A DNA stretch of 48,226 nucleotides. Source: Lachnospiraceae bacterium (lineage in GTDB: Bacteria; Bacillota; Clostridia; Lachnospirales; Lachnospiraceae). The stretch is from positions 1 to 48,226 of the forward strand of contig JAAVZI010000008.1 of assembly GCA_022791575.1 (NCBI GenBank), in the 5' to 3' direction. Below the pieces are notes generated by a model. The model did no database searches, was not told the DNA's origin, and saw nothing but the letters and a program-made list of their open reading frames with translations. The position numbers and the translations under genes are program-made. Shown here in pieces: positions 35,501 to 46,019 of the stretch (positions are counted from its first letter, which is position 1; every line of letters begins with the position of its first letter).

Positions 35501-38063
35501 TAATATTACCGACGAAGACCTAGCCGAGCGGATTACCCAGTACCAGGAATGGTATGAGAAAGCACTAAGCTGCCAGGATGCAATTGAAGAACTAAACGAG
35601 ACAGTCAGCGAACTATACAAGACGTCTTTTGAACATGTCGTTACACAATATGACAATATTCTATCAGTGGTAGAACATAACAAATCTTTATTTAATGAGT
35701 ATCTTTCCCAGTCAGAGCAGAGTAATTATGTCTCCGGCGACAAGAACCGCAATTCGCTGGTTCAAAGCATCGGACATTATGAAAACCTTCTGTCTGAGGA
35801 AAAAACAAACATTTCCCTGTTAGAACAGGAGAAATCTGCTCTTTTATCTGCTCTTGGCCAGGCTGTCAGCAGCGGCTCTATAGCTGCCGATTCGCAGGCT
35901 TTTACAGATATGCAGAACCAGGTTAACGGGATTATCCTTGCCATAGAACAGGCCAAAACTTCTATACAGGGATACCATAATTCCATAAGCGGCTTATATG
36001 AAACAGCTTTTGATAACGCAGACTCCCAATACAGCAATCTGCTGGGAGTAATCGAACACCAGCGCAGTATGCTGGACGAAGCTATTTCCCAGACAGAAGA
36101 AAAGGGATATCTCATAAGTACTGCATATTACAAGACGCTGATGCATACGGAACAAGATACCATTACACAGCTGGAACAGAAGAAAAACGCTCTGCTTACG
36201 GCTTTAAACAATGCCGTATCCAGCGGTGCCGTAGAAGTACAAAGCCAGGTATGGTACGATATGTGCAGCCAGATTGACGAGGTGACCCTCTCTATTAATG
36301 AAGCCAACACCGCCATGATAAAATATGGCAATTCCATCCGGGATATCGAATGGCAGGTATTTGACTTGCAGCATGAGCGAATCTCAGCACTCTCTTCGGA
36401 AACTGACTTTCTCATAGAGCTGATGAGCAATGACAAACTCTTTGACGACAAAGGAAAACTCACCAAAGAAGGTATGTCCACTATGGGTCTTTATGGTATG
36501 GACTATAATGCAAACATGTTTCAAGCCGACCACTATGGCGAAGAACTCAAAAAAATAGAACAACAGCTAAAACAAGACCCTGATAACCAAGACTTGGAAA
36601 AACGCAAACAGGAGCTAACGGAACTGCAGCAGGAAATGATCCTTGCCGCCGAAGACCGGAAGCAATCCATCATAAATATGGTAGAAGAAGGCATCAAAGC
36701 AGAACTGGACGCATTAAAAGAGCTGATCAGTACATACACCGATGCCCTGGATGCTCAGAAAGATCTCTATGATTATCAGAAGAAAGTATCCGCGCAGACA
36801 CAGGAACTCGCTTCCCTGCAAAAACAGCTAGAGGCCTACGAAGGAGACACCTCCGAAGAAAATAAAGCCAGAATCCAGCAGCTGAAAGTTTCCTATGAAG
36901 AAGCACAGCAGGCGCTGGAAGATACGGAATATGAGAAGTACATTTCCGACCAGAAGCAGCTCTTAGACGAACTGTACCTGGAATACGAACTGACTTTGAA
37001 TCAGCGGCTGGACAATGTTGATGCACTGTTTGCTGATGTGATAGCGAATATCAATTCAGAAGCCTATAACATTAACACCACCATTGCTGAAAAAGCAGAC
37101 TCTGTTGGTTACACTCTCTCTGAATCCATGCGCAATATCTGGGATCTAAGTACCGGCAGCATTAATACGGTACTGGCTGTTTACGGCGGTGGAATCCAGA
37201 ATGGAATCGCTTCAGCAGCTACCTCCGTCAACAACACACTGAACGGCATTTGCAGCAATATCCAGGGAATGTTTGACAAACTGAATTCCACTGCGAATAC
37301 CGCCATTTCTGTCATCGCAGGAAGTTCGGCGGTGAACAGCAGTTCGGCTTCGGGAAGTGCAGGCGGTTCTACCGTTACCGCCAGTGCTATCTTCTCTTCC
37401 GCTGCTGCCTCCCCTGCTCCCAGCAGTTCCGGTTCTTCCGGCAGCCCGGCCAGTACCCCGGCATGGGGAAGCTGGTTTATTCCCAGAGTTTATTCCAAAC
37501 AGAAATTGAACATAGACACCAGCATTGTTGACCGGCTGAAATATTTTAATTTCGATGCCGAAAAGCCAGCAAGGGCTGGTTATTATTATGCCATGGGCGG
37601 AACTGGTATCTACACCTATTCGGCTAATCAAAATGAATGGATGCTGGGCCAGATGAAAGCCCATGGTTTTTCTAAAGGCGGCTATGTCGCTGATTTACAA
37701 AAGACAGCTTATCAAAACGGCGACGATATCATTACCATCAACACCTTGAAACGAGGCGAAGCGGTACTGACGCCAGTCCAAGCCCAGCAGTTCCATAAAT
37801 TGCTGGCCAGGCTGGATCAGCTGCATACAGCCGTTGACCTGACCGAACGCCTTACAGACCGTTCACAGATATCCGCTATGCCGGCCATCAGCCAGGATAC
37901 CATTCATAATGCCATACAAATGGAAGTTACCCTGCCAAATGTTCAGAATTATGCTGACTTTAAATACGCCATGCAGCACGATAAAAGCTTTGAACAGATG
38001 GTACAGGCCATGACTGTCAAACGGGCTGCTGGCGGAAGTTCCCTGAAAAAATATAAATGTTGA
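32511..38063 (+). pseudogene. phage tail tape measure protein, C-terminal part
   Basis: 1850 codons. It has no ribosome binding site, and its first possible start is a TTG, so it is best read as the continuation of 29636-31303 after the insert. Residues ~1-160 match the middle of clostridial tape measures, with a hydrophobic helix (VGNMFVIWGVSEAISFAISSL). Long coiled coils follow. A unit of about 127 residues is present twice in tandem (about 35629-36390; FEHVVTQYDNILSVVEHNKS.. and FDNADSQYSNLLGVIEHQRS..). The C-terminus has the GGYVADLQ..NGDDIITINTLKRGEAVLTP motif typical of tape measure ends. The total with the N-terminal part would be about 2,390 residues, a long tail. Confidence 0.75.
35629..36390 (+). 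repeat. tandem ~127-residue repeat in the tape measure gene
   Basis: Two neighbouring units share SxLLxxLxxAVSSGxxxxxSQ, xQYxNxLxVxEHxxSxxxExxSQ and closing coil segments. The first runs about 35629-36009 and the second from about 36010. A third, shorter start (EWQVFDLQHERISAL) follows. Unit number in tape measures sets tail length. Confidence 0.6.
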
Positions 38064-38076
38064 AAGGAAGAAGCAA

Positions 38077-38442
38077 ATGAATACAAAAAAACAATTAGAA
38101 TTAACCAGAAAACGCAACTTTGAACTAAATAAAACCATCGACAGCCTGAAATCGCAGATGGAATCCAATGCAAACAGCAAGGATCAAGGCTATGCACACG
38201 CAAAAGCCCTGATTACAGAACTGGAAACAATCAAGAGCGAATGGCTGGAGGCGCTGCATGATTTACATGCCAGGCAAGATGAATATCAACAGTTATTAGC
38301 ACAACTGTATACGATCCGCAATACACTCCGCACCGGTTCTTTGGCAGTACCATGGTACTGCCGGATATTCCGCAGGAACCCTAAGGCAAATCAGATTAAA
38401 ATGAAATTCAAAAATGAAACTAAGATAGGAGGAAACCAATGA
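38077..38442 (+). CDS. small coiled-coil tail-operon protein
   Basis: 121 aa, mostly helical and charged (QLELTRKRNFELNKTIDSLKSQ..), with a basic C-terminus. An AAAGGAAG site precedes the ATG and the end overlaps the Dit-like gene by 4 bp (ATGA). I do not recognise it. Its place between tape measure and Dit makes a minor tail or assembly role likely. Confidence 0.55.
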   Translation: MNTKKQLELTRKRNFELNKTIDSLKSQMESNANSKDQGYAHAKALITELETIKSEWLEALHDLHARQDEYQQLLAQLYTIRNTLRTGSLAVPWYCRIFRRNPKANQIKMKFKNETKIGGNQ

Positions 38443-39233
38443 ATGCTTATAATTTTGAATACGACGGAATTCAGTTAAGGGATCTCAGTTATATGATCTG
38501 CAGCTTCGACTCGGAGGGGCTGCAGACAATTGGAAACGGCTCACAGATCACATTTCATACCGTCCCCGCTGCCTGCGGGCTAAAACAGGAACAGGTCGGG
38601 AGTGAATACACTGAATGCCTGGAAGCAGTATTCCAGATCTGCAAAAATCCCTGTGAATTTGATGATGTAACCATTTCCCCAGAAGAACTGCGTTTCTTTA
38701 TGAAATGGCTGAACCGCAGAGAATATCATAAATTCAAACTATTGGAAGAAGGGTATTATGATATCTATTTTGAAGCCAGTTTTCAAATCAGCAAAATTGA
38801 ATACTGCGGGAATATATGCGGACTGGAGCTAACCATGCAGACCAACAGGCCCCATGCCCTTCAAGACCCCAGGACCATTACGATTGAAACAACTGCTGCT
38901 AATGAAAAGAAAACCATGATAGATACTTCAGATGAAGAAGGATACCTGTATCCCCATATGGAAATCCGTATTCTCAACAACGGAACACTGAATATCAGCA
39001 ATTCCCTGGACGACAGGATTCTTTCCATAGCAGGCTGCACGACAGGAGAGATCATTACTCTGGATTACCCTATGATCCAATCCTCTCTGGCTTCTCATAA
39101 TATTCAGAAAGATTTCAACTGGAACTTTTTGCGTATTGCCAATACGTTTCAGACGAACAGAAATGACCTTACCATCTCTCTTCCCTGCAGCATTCAACTT
39201 ACCTATTCACCCATTGCCAAACTTGGAATGTAA
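38439..39233 (+). CDS. distal tail protein (Dit-like)
   Basis: 264 aa. The N-terminus (NAYNFEYDGIQLRDLSYMICSFD) and the FKLLEEGYYDIYFEASFQISKIEY segment fit the belt domain of Dit proteins of long-tailed phages, which form the ring joining tail tube and baseplate. The place between tape measure and the large Tal-like gene is the standard one. The assignment rests on pattern and order. Confidence 0.6.
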   Translation: MNAYNFEYDGIQLRDLSYMICSFDSEGLQTIGNGSQITFHTVPAACGLKQEQVGSEYTECLEAVFQICKNPCEFDDVTISPEELRFFMKWLNRREYHKFKLLEEGYYDIYFEASFQISKIEYCGNICGLELTMQTNRPHALQDPRTITIETTAANEKKTMIDTSDEEGYLYPHMEIRILNNGTLNISNSLDDRILSIAGCTTGEIITLDYPMIQSSLASHNIQKDFNWNFLRIANTFQTNRNDLTISLPCSIQLTYSPIAKLGM

Positions 39234-39244
39234 GGAGGGATATT

Positions 39245-42200
39245 ATGGCACTACACATAAATTTTGACCCAGCTGGACGGCCGGAGATTCCTACAATTAT
39301 CCTGGCTGACAAAAGCGGAAAAAAGCTGGGGGAACTATGCGTACAAGGCTTGATTCTAAAGGACTGCCTAAACAGCGCAGCCGAAATCACTTTTGATGTA
39401 CATAAATATGTAAACGGCAGAAAATGCCCTTTGTGGGAACAGATTAAAGATTTCAAATTGATCTGGTGCAAAGAATGGGATACCTGGTTTGAAATCAAAG
39501 TAACTACCAACGAGTCCAGCCAGACTACCAAAATCGTATCCTGCACCGAACTCGGACCAGCCGAGCTCTCACAGATTATACTTTATGGAATTGAAATCAA
39601 TACGGAAGATGATATTGCAAGGCAAGATTACAAGAAACCCACTGTATTCTATAACGGCAAAGAACCCGAAAACTCATTATTAAACCGTATTCTGGAGAAA
39701 GCTCCCCATTACTCCATGCTTCATGTAGATCATGCAATTAAGGATGTTCAAAGAACGTTCTCCTTTGACAACATTTCTATCTATGATGCATTACAGGAGA
39801 TTGCTCAGGAAATCGGCTGTTTATTCATCTTTCAGTCAGGTTCCGAAGCAGATGGTACAATCAAACGAACCATTTCTGCTTACGACCTGGAATCCAACGG
39901 ATTGGAAAGCTATGGGACGGATACTGCTATTTTTATTACTTCTGATGAACTGGCGGAAGAGATTCAATTCCATACAGATACCGGCGCCGTCAAAAACTGC
40001 TTTAAGCTGGAAGGCGGCGATGATTTGATGACTGCTGCGATCCGCAGCTGTAACCCCAACGGTTCTGATTATATCTGGTATATTACAGATGAGTTAAAGA
40101 AAGATATGTCAAAAAAACTGGCTGGAAAGTTGAAGGAATATGAAGAACGATACCAACGGTATCAAACTTCTTATACCGCAGATATCCCGTCCTCTAATCT
40201 GGAGGCATATAACCAGCTGGCCAGACAGTATCAGAACTATAACCCGAAGCTTGAAACCATCTCGTTACCAATCAAGGGATATCCAGCTTTGATGACCGCT
40301 TATTATCATACGGTTGACCTGGCTTTATATCTGAAGTCCACACTGATGCCGGATGCGAAATTAAGCGATACAACAGCAGCGGCACAGGCAGAACTGCTGA
40401 CTGTTAAGAATCTCTCTCCAGTTGCAGTGGCCAATCCGGCCAGCCTGTCAGAAGCCACCGCCAGCAGCGCTGTTCTTGCTATGGCAAAAACAGTGATTGA
40501 TCCACGATATCAGATTAAAGTCAAGGACTCCAGCCTTTCTGGCAGCAAAGATACCTGGAGTGGAAATTTTACGGTAACCAGTTATACCGACAAAGAAGAT
40601 ACTGCCGAGAGCCGCAGTATTACCATTTCCATAGATGGAAACCTGGAAGCCTTTATACAGCAGAAAATCCATAAAATGCTAAACAAAAAAGACACCGAAG
40701 ATTTAAGTATTTCCGGCCTATTCAAAAAAGAAGGCACTGCCTTTGCCAATGAATTAAAGAAATACAGCCTTGCAAGACTGGCCAGCTTCTTAGACGCCTG
40801 CAGAGCCTGTTTGGACATTTTGATTGAGGAAGGCGCCGCCGAGCAAAAGAAAGCGGCCGGGCAGACGCCCGACCTGTATGCGCACTTATATCAACCTTAT
40901 TTTCAGAAACAAAAAGCAATCGAATATGAGATGGTCGTGCGTCAGAAAGAAATCAACCAGATTCTGGGAGAATATGATAAAGACAAAAATCTGGCCAGCA
41001 AAGGCACCCAGTCCTATATCACCATGGAAAAAGAAAAAATCCAAAAAGAACTGGACTTTCCTGCTTTTCTGGACAAAGAATTATGGACCGAATTCTGCAG
41101 TTACCGCAGAGAAGATACGTATTCCAATAAAAATTACATTTCCGATGGACTAAACAATGCCGAACTATTCGAAAAGGCGCAGGAATTTATCAAGGCAGCC
41201 AGCCGCGAAATCTATAAGTCCGCCGAGCTTCAGCACTCGATTTCCACTACCTTGAAAAACCTTCTGGTAATCAAAAAATTCAAACCTCTGGTTGAACACT
41301 TTGCGGTAGGAAACTGGATTCGCATTCAAGTGGACGAAGAAATATATAAACTCCGGCTTCTGGAATATGAAATCGATTTCGATAATCTTGAACAGATCTC
41401 GGTTGAATTCTCTGATATTGTAAAAGGCATAAACGGCACTACAGACTTAGAAAGCATTTTTAACCAAGCAAAGAGTATGGCCTCCTCCTATGATGCCGTA
41501 CAACGGCAGGCCAGCCAGGGAGCCAAAGGAAATCAATTACTAAATGACTGGGTAGAAAAAGGGCTGAATGCAACCCATGTAAATATTACTGGCGGTGCCG
41601 ATCTCCAATGCCAAACCTGGGATTCGCATGGTATGCTGTTCCGGCAATATGACTCTGTCACAGACAGTTATTATGACGAGCAGTTAAAAATTATTAACTC
41701 TACCCTGGCTATTACAGATGATAATTGGAAAACAGTCAAAACCGCCATCGGAGGCTATTACTATACAGACCCGGCAAATGACGGTAAATTAACTTATGCA
41801 TATGGCATCAATGCCCAGACGCTGGTTGGAAAACTGATTCTCGGCGAGAGCCTTGGAATCTATTCAGACGGCAATTCCCTGACCTTTAATTCCAATGGGC
41901 TCTGTATCCGAAATGATACGAATACCTTTACGGTTAACCCGAACTCCGATACGCTTCTGTCACTATCCAATCAGGAAGATGAAATTTTGTATGTTGATTC
42001 CCATGGAACACTCCATATACAAGGAGACGGCGCAGGCCTGGACATATCCAGTAACAATGCCGTGACGAATCTTGGCAGCAGGCTCAAAATCGCCGAAGAC
42101 AACATCACCACCAAGGTAAGCAGCAGCCAATTCGGTACTCTAATTGAACAGAATCCATCCCATGTAAAAATTGCATGGAATAACATCAGCAAATATATTC

Positions 42201-43183
42201 AGTTTGAAAACAGTGAAATCCGTATCTATGAAAATACTTCCCTTTCATCGGATGCTTTGTTAATGAAAATGACGTATACCGGAAACTGGTACTATTATAA
42301 AGGAGCAACGGTTGGAAAAATCGGTACAAATGGCTGGGATGGTGATCCCAATTTCCGCGGCCTTATGTTTGATCTTCAGCATGGAGCAGACTATATGGGC
42401 TGGGGATATCAAACGGAAACAAATGGAAATTATATTGTACAACTAATTTATTATGCAAATAGCCGAAAGTATAAACAAGGATTACATCTAGCAGGAACTA
42501 CTTTTTGTTCCAGCAACCTTTATATCAACGATTATGTCCGCACAGCAAACTATGAAGATGGCAGCGGAGGATTATATTCCCAGACCGCTCAAGTTTCACT
42601 ATGCGGTACTACTGTTAAATTAAAAAGTTCTGGTGCCACATTCGAATGTTTATCTGACCGGTTTATATTTTATAACAGCCCTTCTCTCACAGTAGACTGT
42701 TACAATAATATTAACCTGCACAATTACAGTATATTAAACCAATCCGATGCCAGGCTGAAAACTAATATCACCGACAGCCAGGTCCATGCTTTAAGTAAAC
42801 TGAACCAGATTGAACTAAAAGAATTTGACTGGATTGAAACCGGCCTGCATGAAGAGATCGGTATGATTGCCCAACAGCTTCAGCCCATCCTTCCTGAATT
42901 AGTGTATGAAGATTCTGCAACAGGCCAATTATCCATTAAAACAAACCTGTTTATCCCTTATCTGATTAAAGCCGTTCAGGAATTATATGCGCAGCTGAAT
43001 GAAGGACAAGCAGAAGCCAGCCCATTACGCTCCCCGGCCAGACAAAATAAAGCCATAAAATGGTCGGACTGCTATACGCTGGAAGATAAGAACGCATTTA
43101 TCAGGACAACACAATGTCCTGCTGAAGAAGAGCCGGAACTGGTCATTGATCAACCTTTAATCATTCCGGCAAATACAAAATAA
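39245..43183 (+). CDS. large tail-associated protein (Tal-like) with C-terminal S74 chaperone domain
   Basis: 1312 aa. Residues ~1-250 resemble the hub part of prophage tail endopeptidase-type proteins (FSFDNISIYDALQEIAQEIGCLFIFQ). The middle is mostly helical (about 280-760). Residues ~780-1160 are beta-rich and fibre-like. The end (from about 1165) is an intramolecular chaperone of the S74/endosialidase type: QSDARLKTNITDSQ with the cleavage serine at about S1167, then HEEIGMIAQQLQPILPELV and a helical bundle. Such domains help fibre trimers fold and then cut themselves off. It is likely the host-contacting tip of the tail. Confidence 0.75.
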   Translation: MALHINFDPAGRPEIPTIILADKSGKKLGELCVQGLILKDCLNSAAEITFDVHKYVNGRKCPLWEQIKDFKLIWCKEWDTWFEIKVTTNESSQTTKIVSCTELGPAELSQIILYGIEINTEDDIARQDYKKPTVFYNGKEPENSLLNRILEKAPHYSMLHVDHAIKDVQRTFSFDNISIYDALQEIAQEIGCLFIFQSGSEADGTIKRTISAYDLESNGLESYGTDTAIFITSDELAEEIQFHTDTGAVKNCFKLEGGDDLMTAAIRSCNPNGSDYIWYITDELKKDMSKKLAGKLKEYEERYQRYQTSYTADIPSSNLEAYNQLARQYQNYNPKLETISLPIKGYPALMTAYYHTVDLALYLKSTLMPDAKLSDTTAAAQAELLTVKNLSPVAVANPASLSEATASSAVLAMAKTVIDPRYQIKVKDSSLSGSKDTWSGNFTVTSYTDKEDTAESRSITISIDGNLEAFIQQKIHKMLNKKDTEDLSISGLFKKEGTAFANELKKYSLARLASFLDACRACLDILIEEGAAEQKKAAGQTPDLYAHLYQPYFQKQKAIEYEMVVRQKEINQILGEYDKDKNLASKGTQSYITMEKEKIQKELDFPAFLDKELWTEFCSYRREDTYSNKNYISDGLNNAELFEKAQEFIKAASREIYKSAELQHSISTTLKNLLVIKKFKPLVEHFAVGNWIRIQVDEEIYKLRLLEYEIDFDNLEQISVEFSDIVKGINGTTDLESIFNQAKSMASSYDAVQRQASQGAKGNQLLNDWVEKGLNATHVNITGGADLQCQTWDSHGMLFRQYDSVTDSYYDEQLKIINSTLAITDDNWKTVKTAIGGYYYTDPANDGKLTYAYGINAQTLVGKLILGESLGIYSDGNSLTFNSNGLCIRNDTNTFTVNPNSDTLLSLSNQEDEILYVDSHGTLHIQGDGAGLDISSNNAVTNLGSRLKIAEDNITTKVSSSQFGTLIEQNPSHVKIAWNNISKYIQFENSEIRIYENTSLSSDALLMKMTYTGNWYYYKGATVGKIGTNGWDGDPNFRGLMFDLQHGADYMGWGYQTETNGNYIVQLIYYANSRKYKQGLHLAGTTFCSSNLYINDYVRTANYEDGSGGLYSQTAQVSLCGTTVKLKSSGATFECLSDRFIFYNSPSLTVDCYNNINLHNYSILNQSDARLKTNITDSQVHALSKLNQIELKEFDWIETGLHEEIGMIAQQLQPILPELVYEDSATGQLSIKTNLFIPYLIKAVQELYAQLNEGQAEASPLRSPARQNKAIKWSDCYTLEDKNAFIRTTQCPAEEEPELVIDQPLIIPANTK

Positions 43184-43208
43184 TATTTTAAAAACGGAGG
43201 TAAAAGAA

Positions 43209-43436
43209 ATGAAAGAAACACCCATGAAACCAGTAACTTTGATCAAAGAGGATTATATTAAAAAACTAATCCAATTAACCAATGATTCCAATTTGCCCTA
43301 CTTTGTTGTAGAAAGCATTTTAAAGGAATTTCTGGAAACCATTCATGCTGTCAGCCTGCAGCAGTTAGAGGCTGACCGGCAAAATTATGAAAAACAATTG
43401 GCTCAATGCCCGCAAGAGCATGAGCCAATTGTTTGA
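43209..43436 (+). CDS. small tail-operon protein of unknown function
   Basis: 75 aa, helical and acidic, no signal or membrane part. An ACGGAGG site precedes the ATG. It overlaps the start region of the next gene. In phage tails, short proteins at this place often belong to the baseplate; no family is recognised. Confidence 0.5.
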   Translation: MKETPMKPVTLIKEDYIKKLIQLTNDSNLPYFVVESILKEFLETIHAVSLQQLEADRQNYEKQLAQCPQEHEPIV

Positions 43437-43450
43437 AAGGAGGTGATACT

Positions 43451-44419
43451 ATGCAGCAAATAACCGCATTTGACAAATACGGAGAACAATTAGCCGAACT
43501 TGTACAATGGGACAAAGACATTACTTTATATGTTGAAGACCATGCAATTGACAAAGCCTATAAGGTTCATTTCTGCAATCAGAAATCGTCTGACGCTATG
43601 GTTGTCCCATCGGAATACAGCAACGGCAGATTATCGGTACTGATTCCCAATGACCTGTTAACCGAAGCGTCTCCTATTACTGGATACATTCATATTGAAA
43701 AAGACAGCGAACACCGAAGTCTGTACTGCTTTAAAATTCTCATCAGAAAACGCCCCAAACCGGCTAATTACATATACTCTGATGAAAAAAATTATCTTAC
43801 ATTTGAAAAAGTGTTAGAAGAGGCCAAACATTATGCCAAAACAGCACAAAGCTACACGCTTGGCAACACGACGCTTCGTCCCGGCGAGTCCGTTGACAAT
43901 GCCTTTTATTACTACCAACAGGCTCAAAAACATGCCGAAGAAGCAGACAAATCAGAAACCAATGCCCTAACTTATGCCCAAAATGCAAAACGCAGTCACT
44001 CAGAAGCTGCCGGCTCTGCTACAGCTGCTGCCAAATCCGCTACAGCTGCCGCACAATCTGCTGTAAATGCATTGGAGTCTGCTAACACAGCAGGTACTAA
44101 GGCTCTCGAAGCTGACCAAAGTGTAACAGCAGCTGAGTCTTTTGCACACGGCAGGACTGGCACGCGGGAAAATGAGGAGACTGACAATGCCAAGTTCTAT
44201 AATCAGTCAGCCAAAAACAACAGCGATACTGCCAAACTGCATCTGGAACAGGTAGAACAGGCCGGAAGCAATGCCTTGTCTGCCTTAAAAGATGCGTTGG
44301 ATATGGACAGGCCACATTTTCAAGTGGATCTGTCTTCCGGTCACTTAATGTATGAAGGCGGACGCTTTCAGTTTCAGGTAAATACAGAAGGCCACCTGGA
44401 ATGGGGCCTTACCATTTAA
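43451..44419 (+). CDS. baseplate upper protein-like / fibre-base protein
   Basis: 322 aa from the ATG at 43451; an AAAGGAGGTGAT site lies directly before it, while the longer frame from 43433 would overlap the site. The first ~110 residues form a beta domain like the N-terminus of BppU-type baseplate proteins (VQWDKDITLYVEDHAID..HFCNQKSSDAMVVPSEY). A long Ala/Ser-rich coiled stretch follows (about 160-270; SATAAAKSATAAAQSAVNAL), then a short beta tip (HFQVDLSSGHLMYEGGRF..). This shape fits a trimeric fibre joining baseplate and tip. Confidence 0.6.
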   Translation: MQQITAFDKYGEQLAELVQWDKDITLYVEDHAIDKAYKVHFCNQKSSDAMVVPSEYSNGRLSVLIPNDLLTEASPITGYIHIEKDSEHRSLYCFKILIRKRPKPANYIYSDEKNYLTFEKVLEEAKHYAKTAQSYTLGNTTLRPGESVDNAFYYYQQAQKHAEEADKSETNALTYAQNAKRSHSEAAGSATAAAKSATAAAQSAVNALESANTAGTKALEADQSVTAAESFAHGRTGTRENEETDNAKFYNQSAKNNSDTAKLHLEQVEQAGSNALSALKDALDMDRPHFQVDLSSGHLMYEGGRFQFQVNTEGHLEWGLTI

Positions 44420-44434
44420 AAGGAGGAAAAAGAA

Positions 44435-45229
44435 ATGAATGATGCAGGAAGAATAGGGTTTGTGTTTAAAGGAAGCTACGACCCAGCGGCAGCTTACGAT
44501 TTTTTGGATGTTGTATATTTCGGACATTCCACTTATACCGCAAAAAAATTAACGATTGGAAATGAACCCGCAGACGATAATGAATACTGGCAGGTACTGG
44601 CAAAGGCTCCTGCCAATTCGGTAACTGGAATAAAAGGAGCAAAGGAAACTATATTTCGAACGGGAGATGTAAATCTAACTCCAGCTAATATCGGAGCCCT
44701 TCCCTCAGATGGAACAGCAGTTTCAGCCGGTAAATTAAATACGAATGCCGGTTCTGCTGTAAAACCGGTTTATTTTGCTAATGGAGTTCCGGCTGCATGT
44801 ACTTATGAACTGAATAAAACAGTTCCGGCCAATGCAGAACTAACGGATACCAGAGTAACAAAAGCAACCTTTTTTAGAGGAGATAAAACTATTCCCAAAA
44901 ACGGAACCAGTTATATTCAGATTGATGCAACTTATTTAAACACATTGTCCATTTATGATATAACTATAGTATATACAAATTTTGGAATATTATTTTTATA
45001 TGGTGACAATATAAATAACTTTGTAACTCTTGGAGTACAGTCTCTTGAAAATTATATTGGCTATGTCACATTCAAAATATTATATGACATGGATTATAAC
45101 CGAATGAAATTTTCAAACTGTTATTCATACCGTTACGAAAAAGACGTTCGATCAACCATCCGTGCTGAGGAACTTAGTATCTATGAAATAAGCGGATATA
45201 ATTTTAATTCAAAGGAGATAAGCATATGA
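44435..45229 (+). CDS. tail fibre protein
   Basis: 264 aa. The N-terminal repeat-like part (FVFKGSYDPAAAYDFLDVVYFGHSTYTAKK..NEYWQVLAKA) is found in many gut phage fibre proteins. It is followed by VNLTPANIGALPS, the LTPxNIGA element of tail fibres, and a beta-rich tip of unknown type (about 130-264). Start codon follows AAAGGAGG. It probably binds the host surface. Confidence 0.7.
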   Translation: MNDAGRIGFVFKGSYDPAAAYDFLDVVYFGHSTYTAKKLTIGNEPADDNEYWQVLAKAPANSVTGIKGAKETIFRTGDVNLTPANIGALPSDGTAVSAGKLNTNAGSAVKPVYFANGVPAACTYELNKTVPANAELTDTRVTKATFFRGDKTIPKNGTSYIQIDATYLNTLSIYDITIVYTNFGILFLYGDNINNFVTLGVQSLENYIGYVTFKILYDMDYNRMKFSNCYSYRYEKDVRSTIRAEELSIYEISGYNFNSKEISI

Positions 45230-45816
45230 AAGCAGTATTAGATCATAACGGATATTTTACAGGAGATTATGCCATGATTGGCAGTCTGGAGGGTTCCATT
45301 GAAGTTGAATCCATACCTACAGAAACCGACCGGTTAAAACTTAAAAGCTATAAGTTTGAAAATGGTGTCTGGACTTTTGATTCAGAACATCACCAGTCCC
45401 TGTACAAGGAACAGCAGGCAAAAGAACTCGCCTCTCTCAAACAACAAAAGGCAGAGAAAAGCAAAAAAAATCTGGAACAGTACATTCAGACACATAAAAT
45501 AACTTCCTCCTGTCATGGAGGGATCGAAAAACAGTACAGCGCCACGTCTGAGAATCAACAACATTTAAATAATATGATTCTGACAACGCTTATGGCCGCA
45601 ACTAACGAATTATCCTACCAGCCTTCCTGGAACGCCTCTGGTGAGGAATGTACCAATGACTGGACACTAGAAGAACTGGTACAGCTTTCTATGGAAATAG
45701 AAGCATTTATCAGACCGTTAGTCGTAAAACAACAGGCGCAGGAAACAGCCATACAGAATGCCTGCTCGATCGAAGAATTAGAACAGATTTCTATTACATT
45801 TGAACAAGAAGGATAA
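45226..45816 (+). CDS. tail fibre-associated protein, DUF4376-like
   Basis: 196 aa. It overlaps the fibre gene by 4 bp (ATGA). The N-terminus (MKAVLDHNGYFTGDYAMIGS) resembles the XkdW/fibre-tip start; the middle is a charged coil, and the C-terminal half (EKQYSATSENQQHLNNMILTTLMAAT..) fits DUF4376, common in proteins next to fibre genes. Probably a fibre chaperone or cap. It is the last gene of the tape-measure transcription unit. Confidence 0.6.
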   Translation: MKAVLDHNGYFTGDYAMIGSLEGSIEVESIPTETDRLKLKSYKFENGVWTFDSEHHQSLYKEQQAKELASLKQQKAEKSKKNLEQYIQTHKITSSCHGGIEKQYSATSENQQHLNNMILTTLMAATNELSYQPSWNASGEECTNDWTLEELVQLSMEIEAFIRPLVVKQQAQETAIQNACSIEELEQISITFEQEG

Positions 45817-45850
45817 CAGCTGACTGCTGCTATTCTTCTTTCATTTTAGG
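45813..45850 (+). terminator. likely terminator of the tail operon
   Basis: ATAACAGC (45813-45820) pairs with GCTGCTAT (45826-45833), one mismatch, loop TGACT, followed by TCTTCTTTCATTTT. It overlaps the stop codon of the DUF4376-like gene. Confidence 0.5.
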
Positions 45851-45859
45851 AAACTTTTT

Positions 45860-45963
45860 GATTTGAACAACCATTTATATTGGCTGTAAACACCGATAAA
45901 ATCATCAGTTTGAGAACTTCGGTTTTCAAACTGAGATTTTCTTATATGATAGATATCTATTAC
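45860..45963 (+). promoter_or_regulatory. element late promoter, copy C (tail tube 1)
   Basis: GATTTG (45860-45865, in ACTTTTTGATTTG), CACCGATAAA (45891-45900), and TGAGATTTT..TATATGATA..GATATCTATTAC (45932-45963). Block distances are 31 and 41 bp as in copies B and D. A near-perfect 12-bp dyad with a TTCG loop (CAGTTTGAGAAC / GTTTTCAAACTG, 45906-45933) abuts the core. The untranslated leader follows, with the hairpin at 45978. Confidence 0.78.
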
Positions 45964-45977
45964 TAATATAACAAACA

Positions 45978-45996
45978 GGCAGTTAGAAATACTGCC
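45978..45996 (+). promoter_or_regulatory. leader hairpin before tail tube gene 1
   Basis: GGCAGT (45978-45983) pairs with ACTGCC (45991-45996), 8 bp upstream of the AAGGAGG site. The same hairpin with a changed loop precedes copy 2 (48089-48107), so the stem but not the loop is conserved. Confidence 0.45.
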
Positions 45997-46019
45997 GGAA
46001 CTTTAAGGAGGAAATTATT

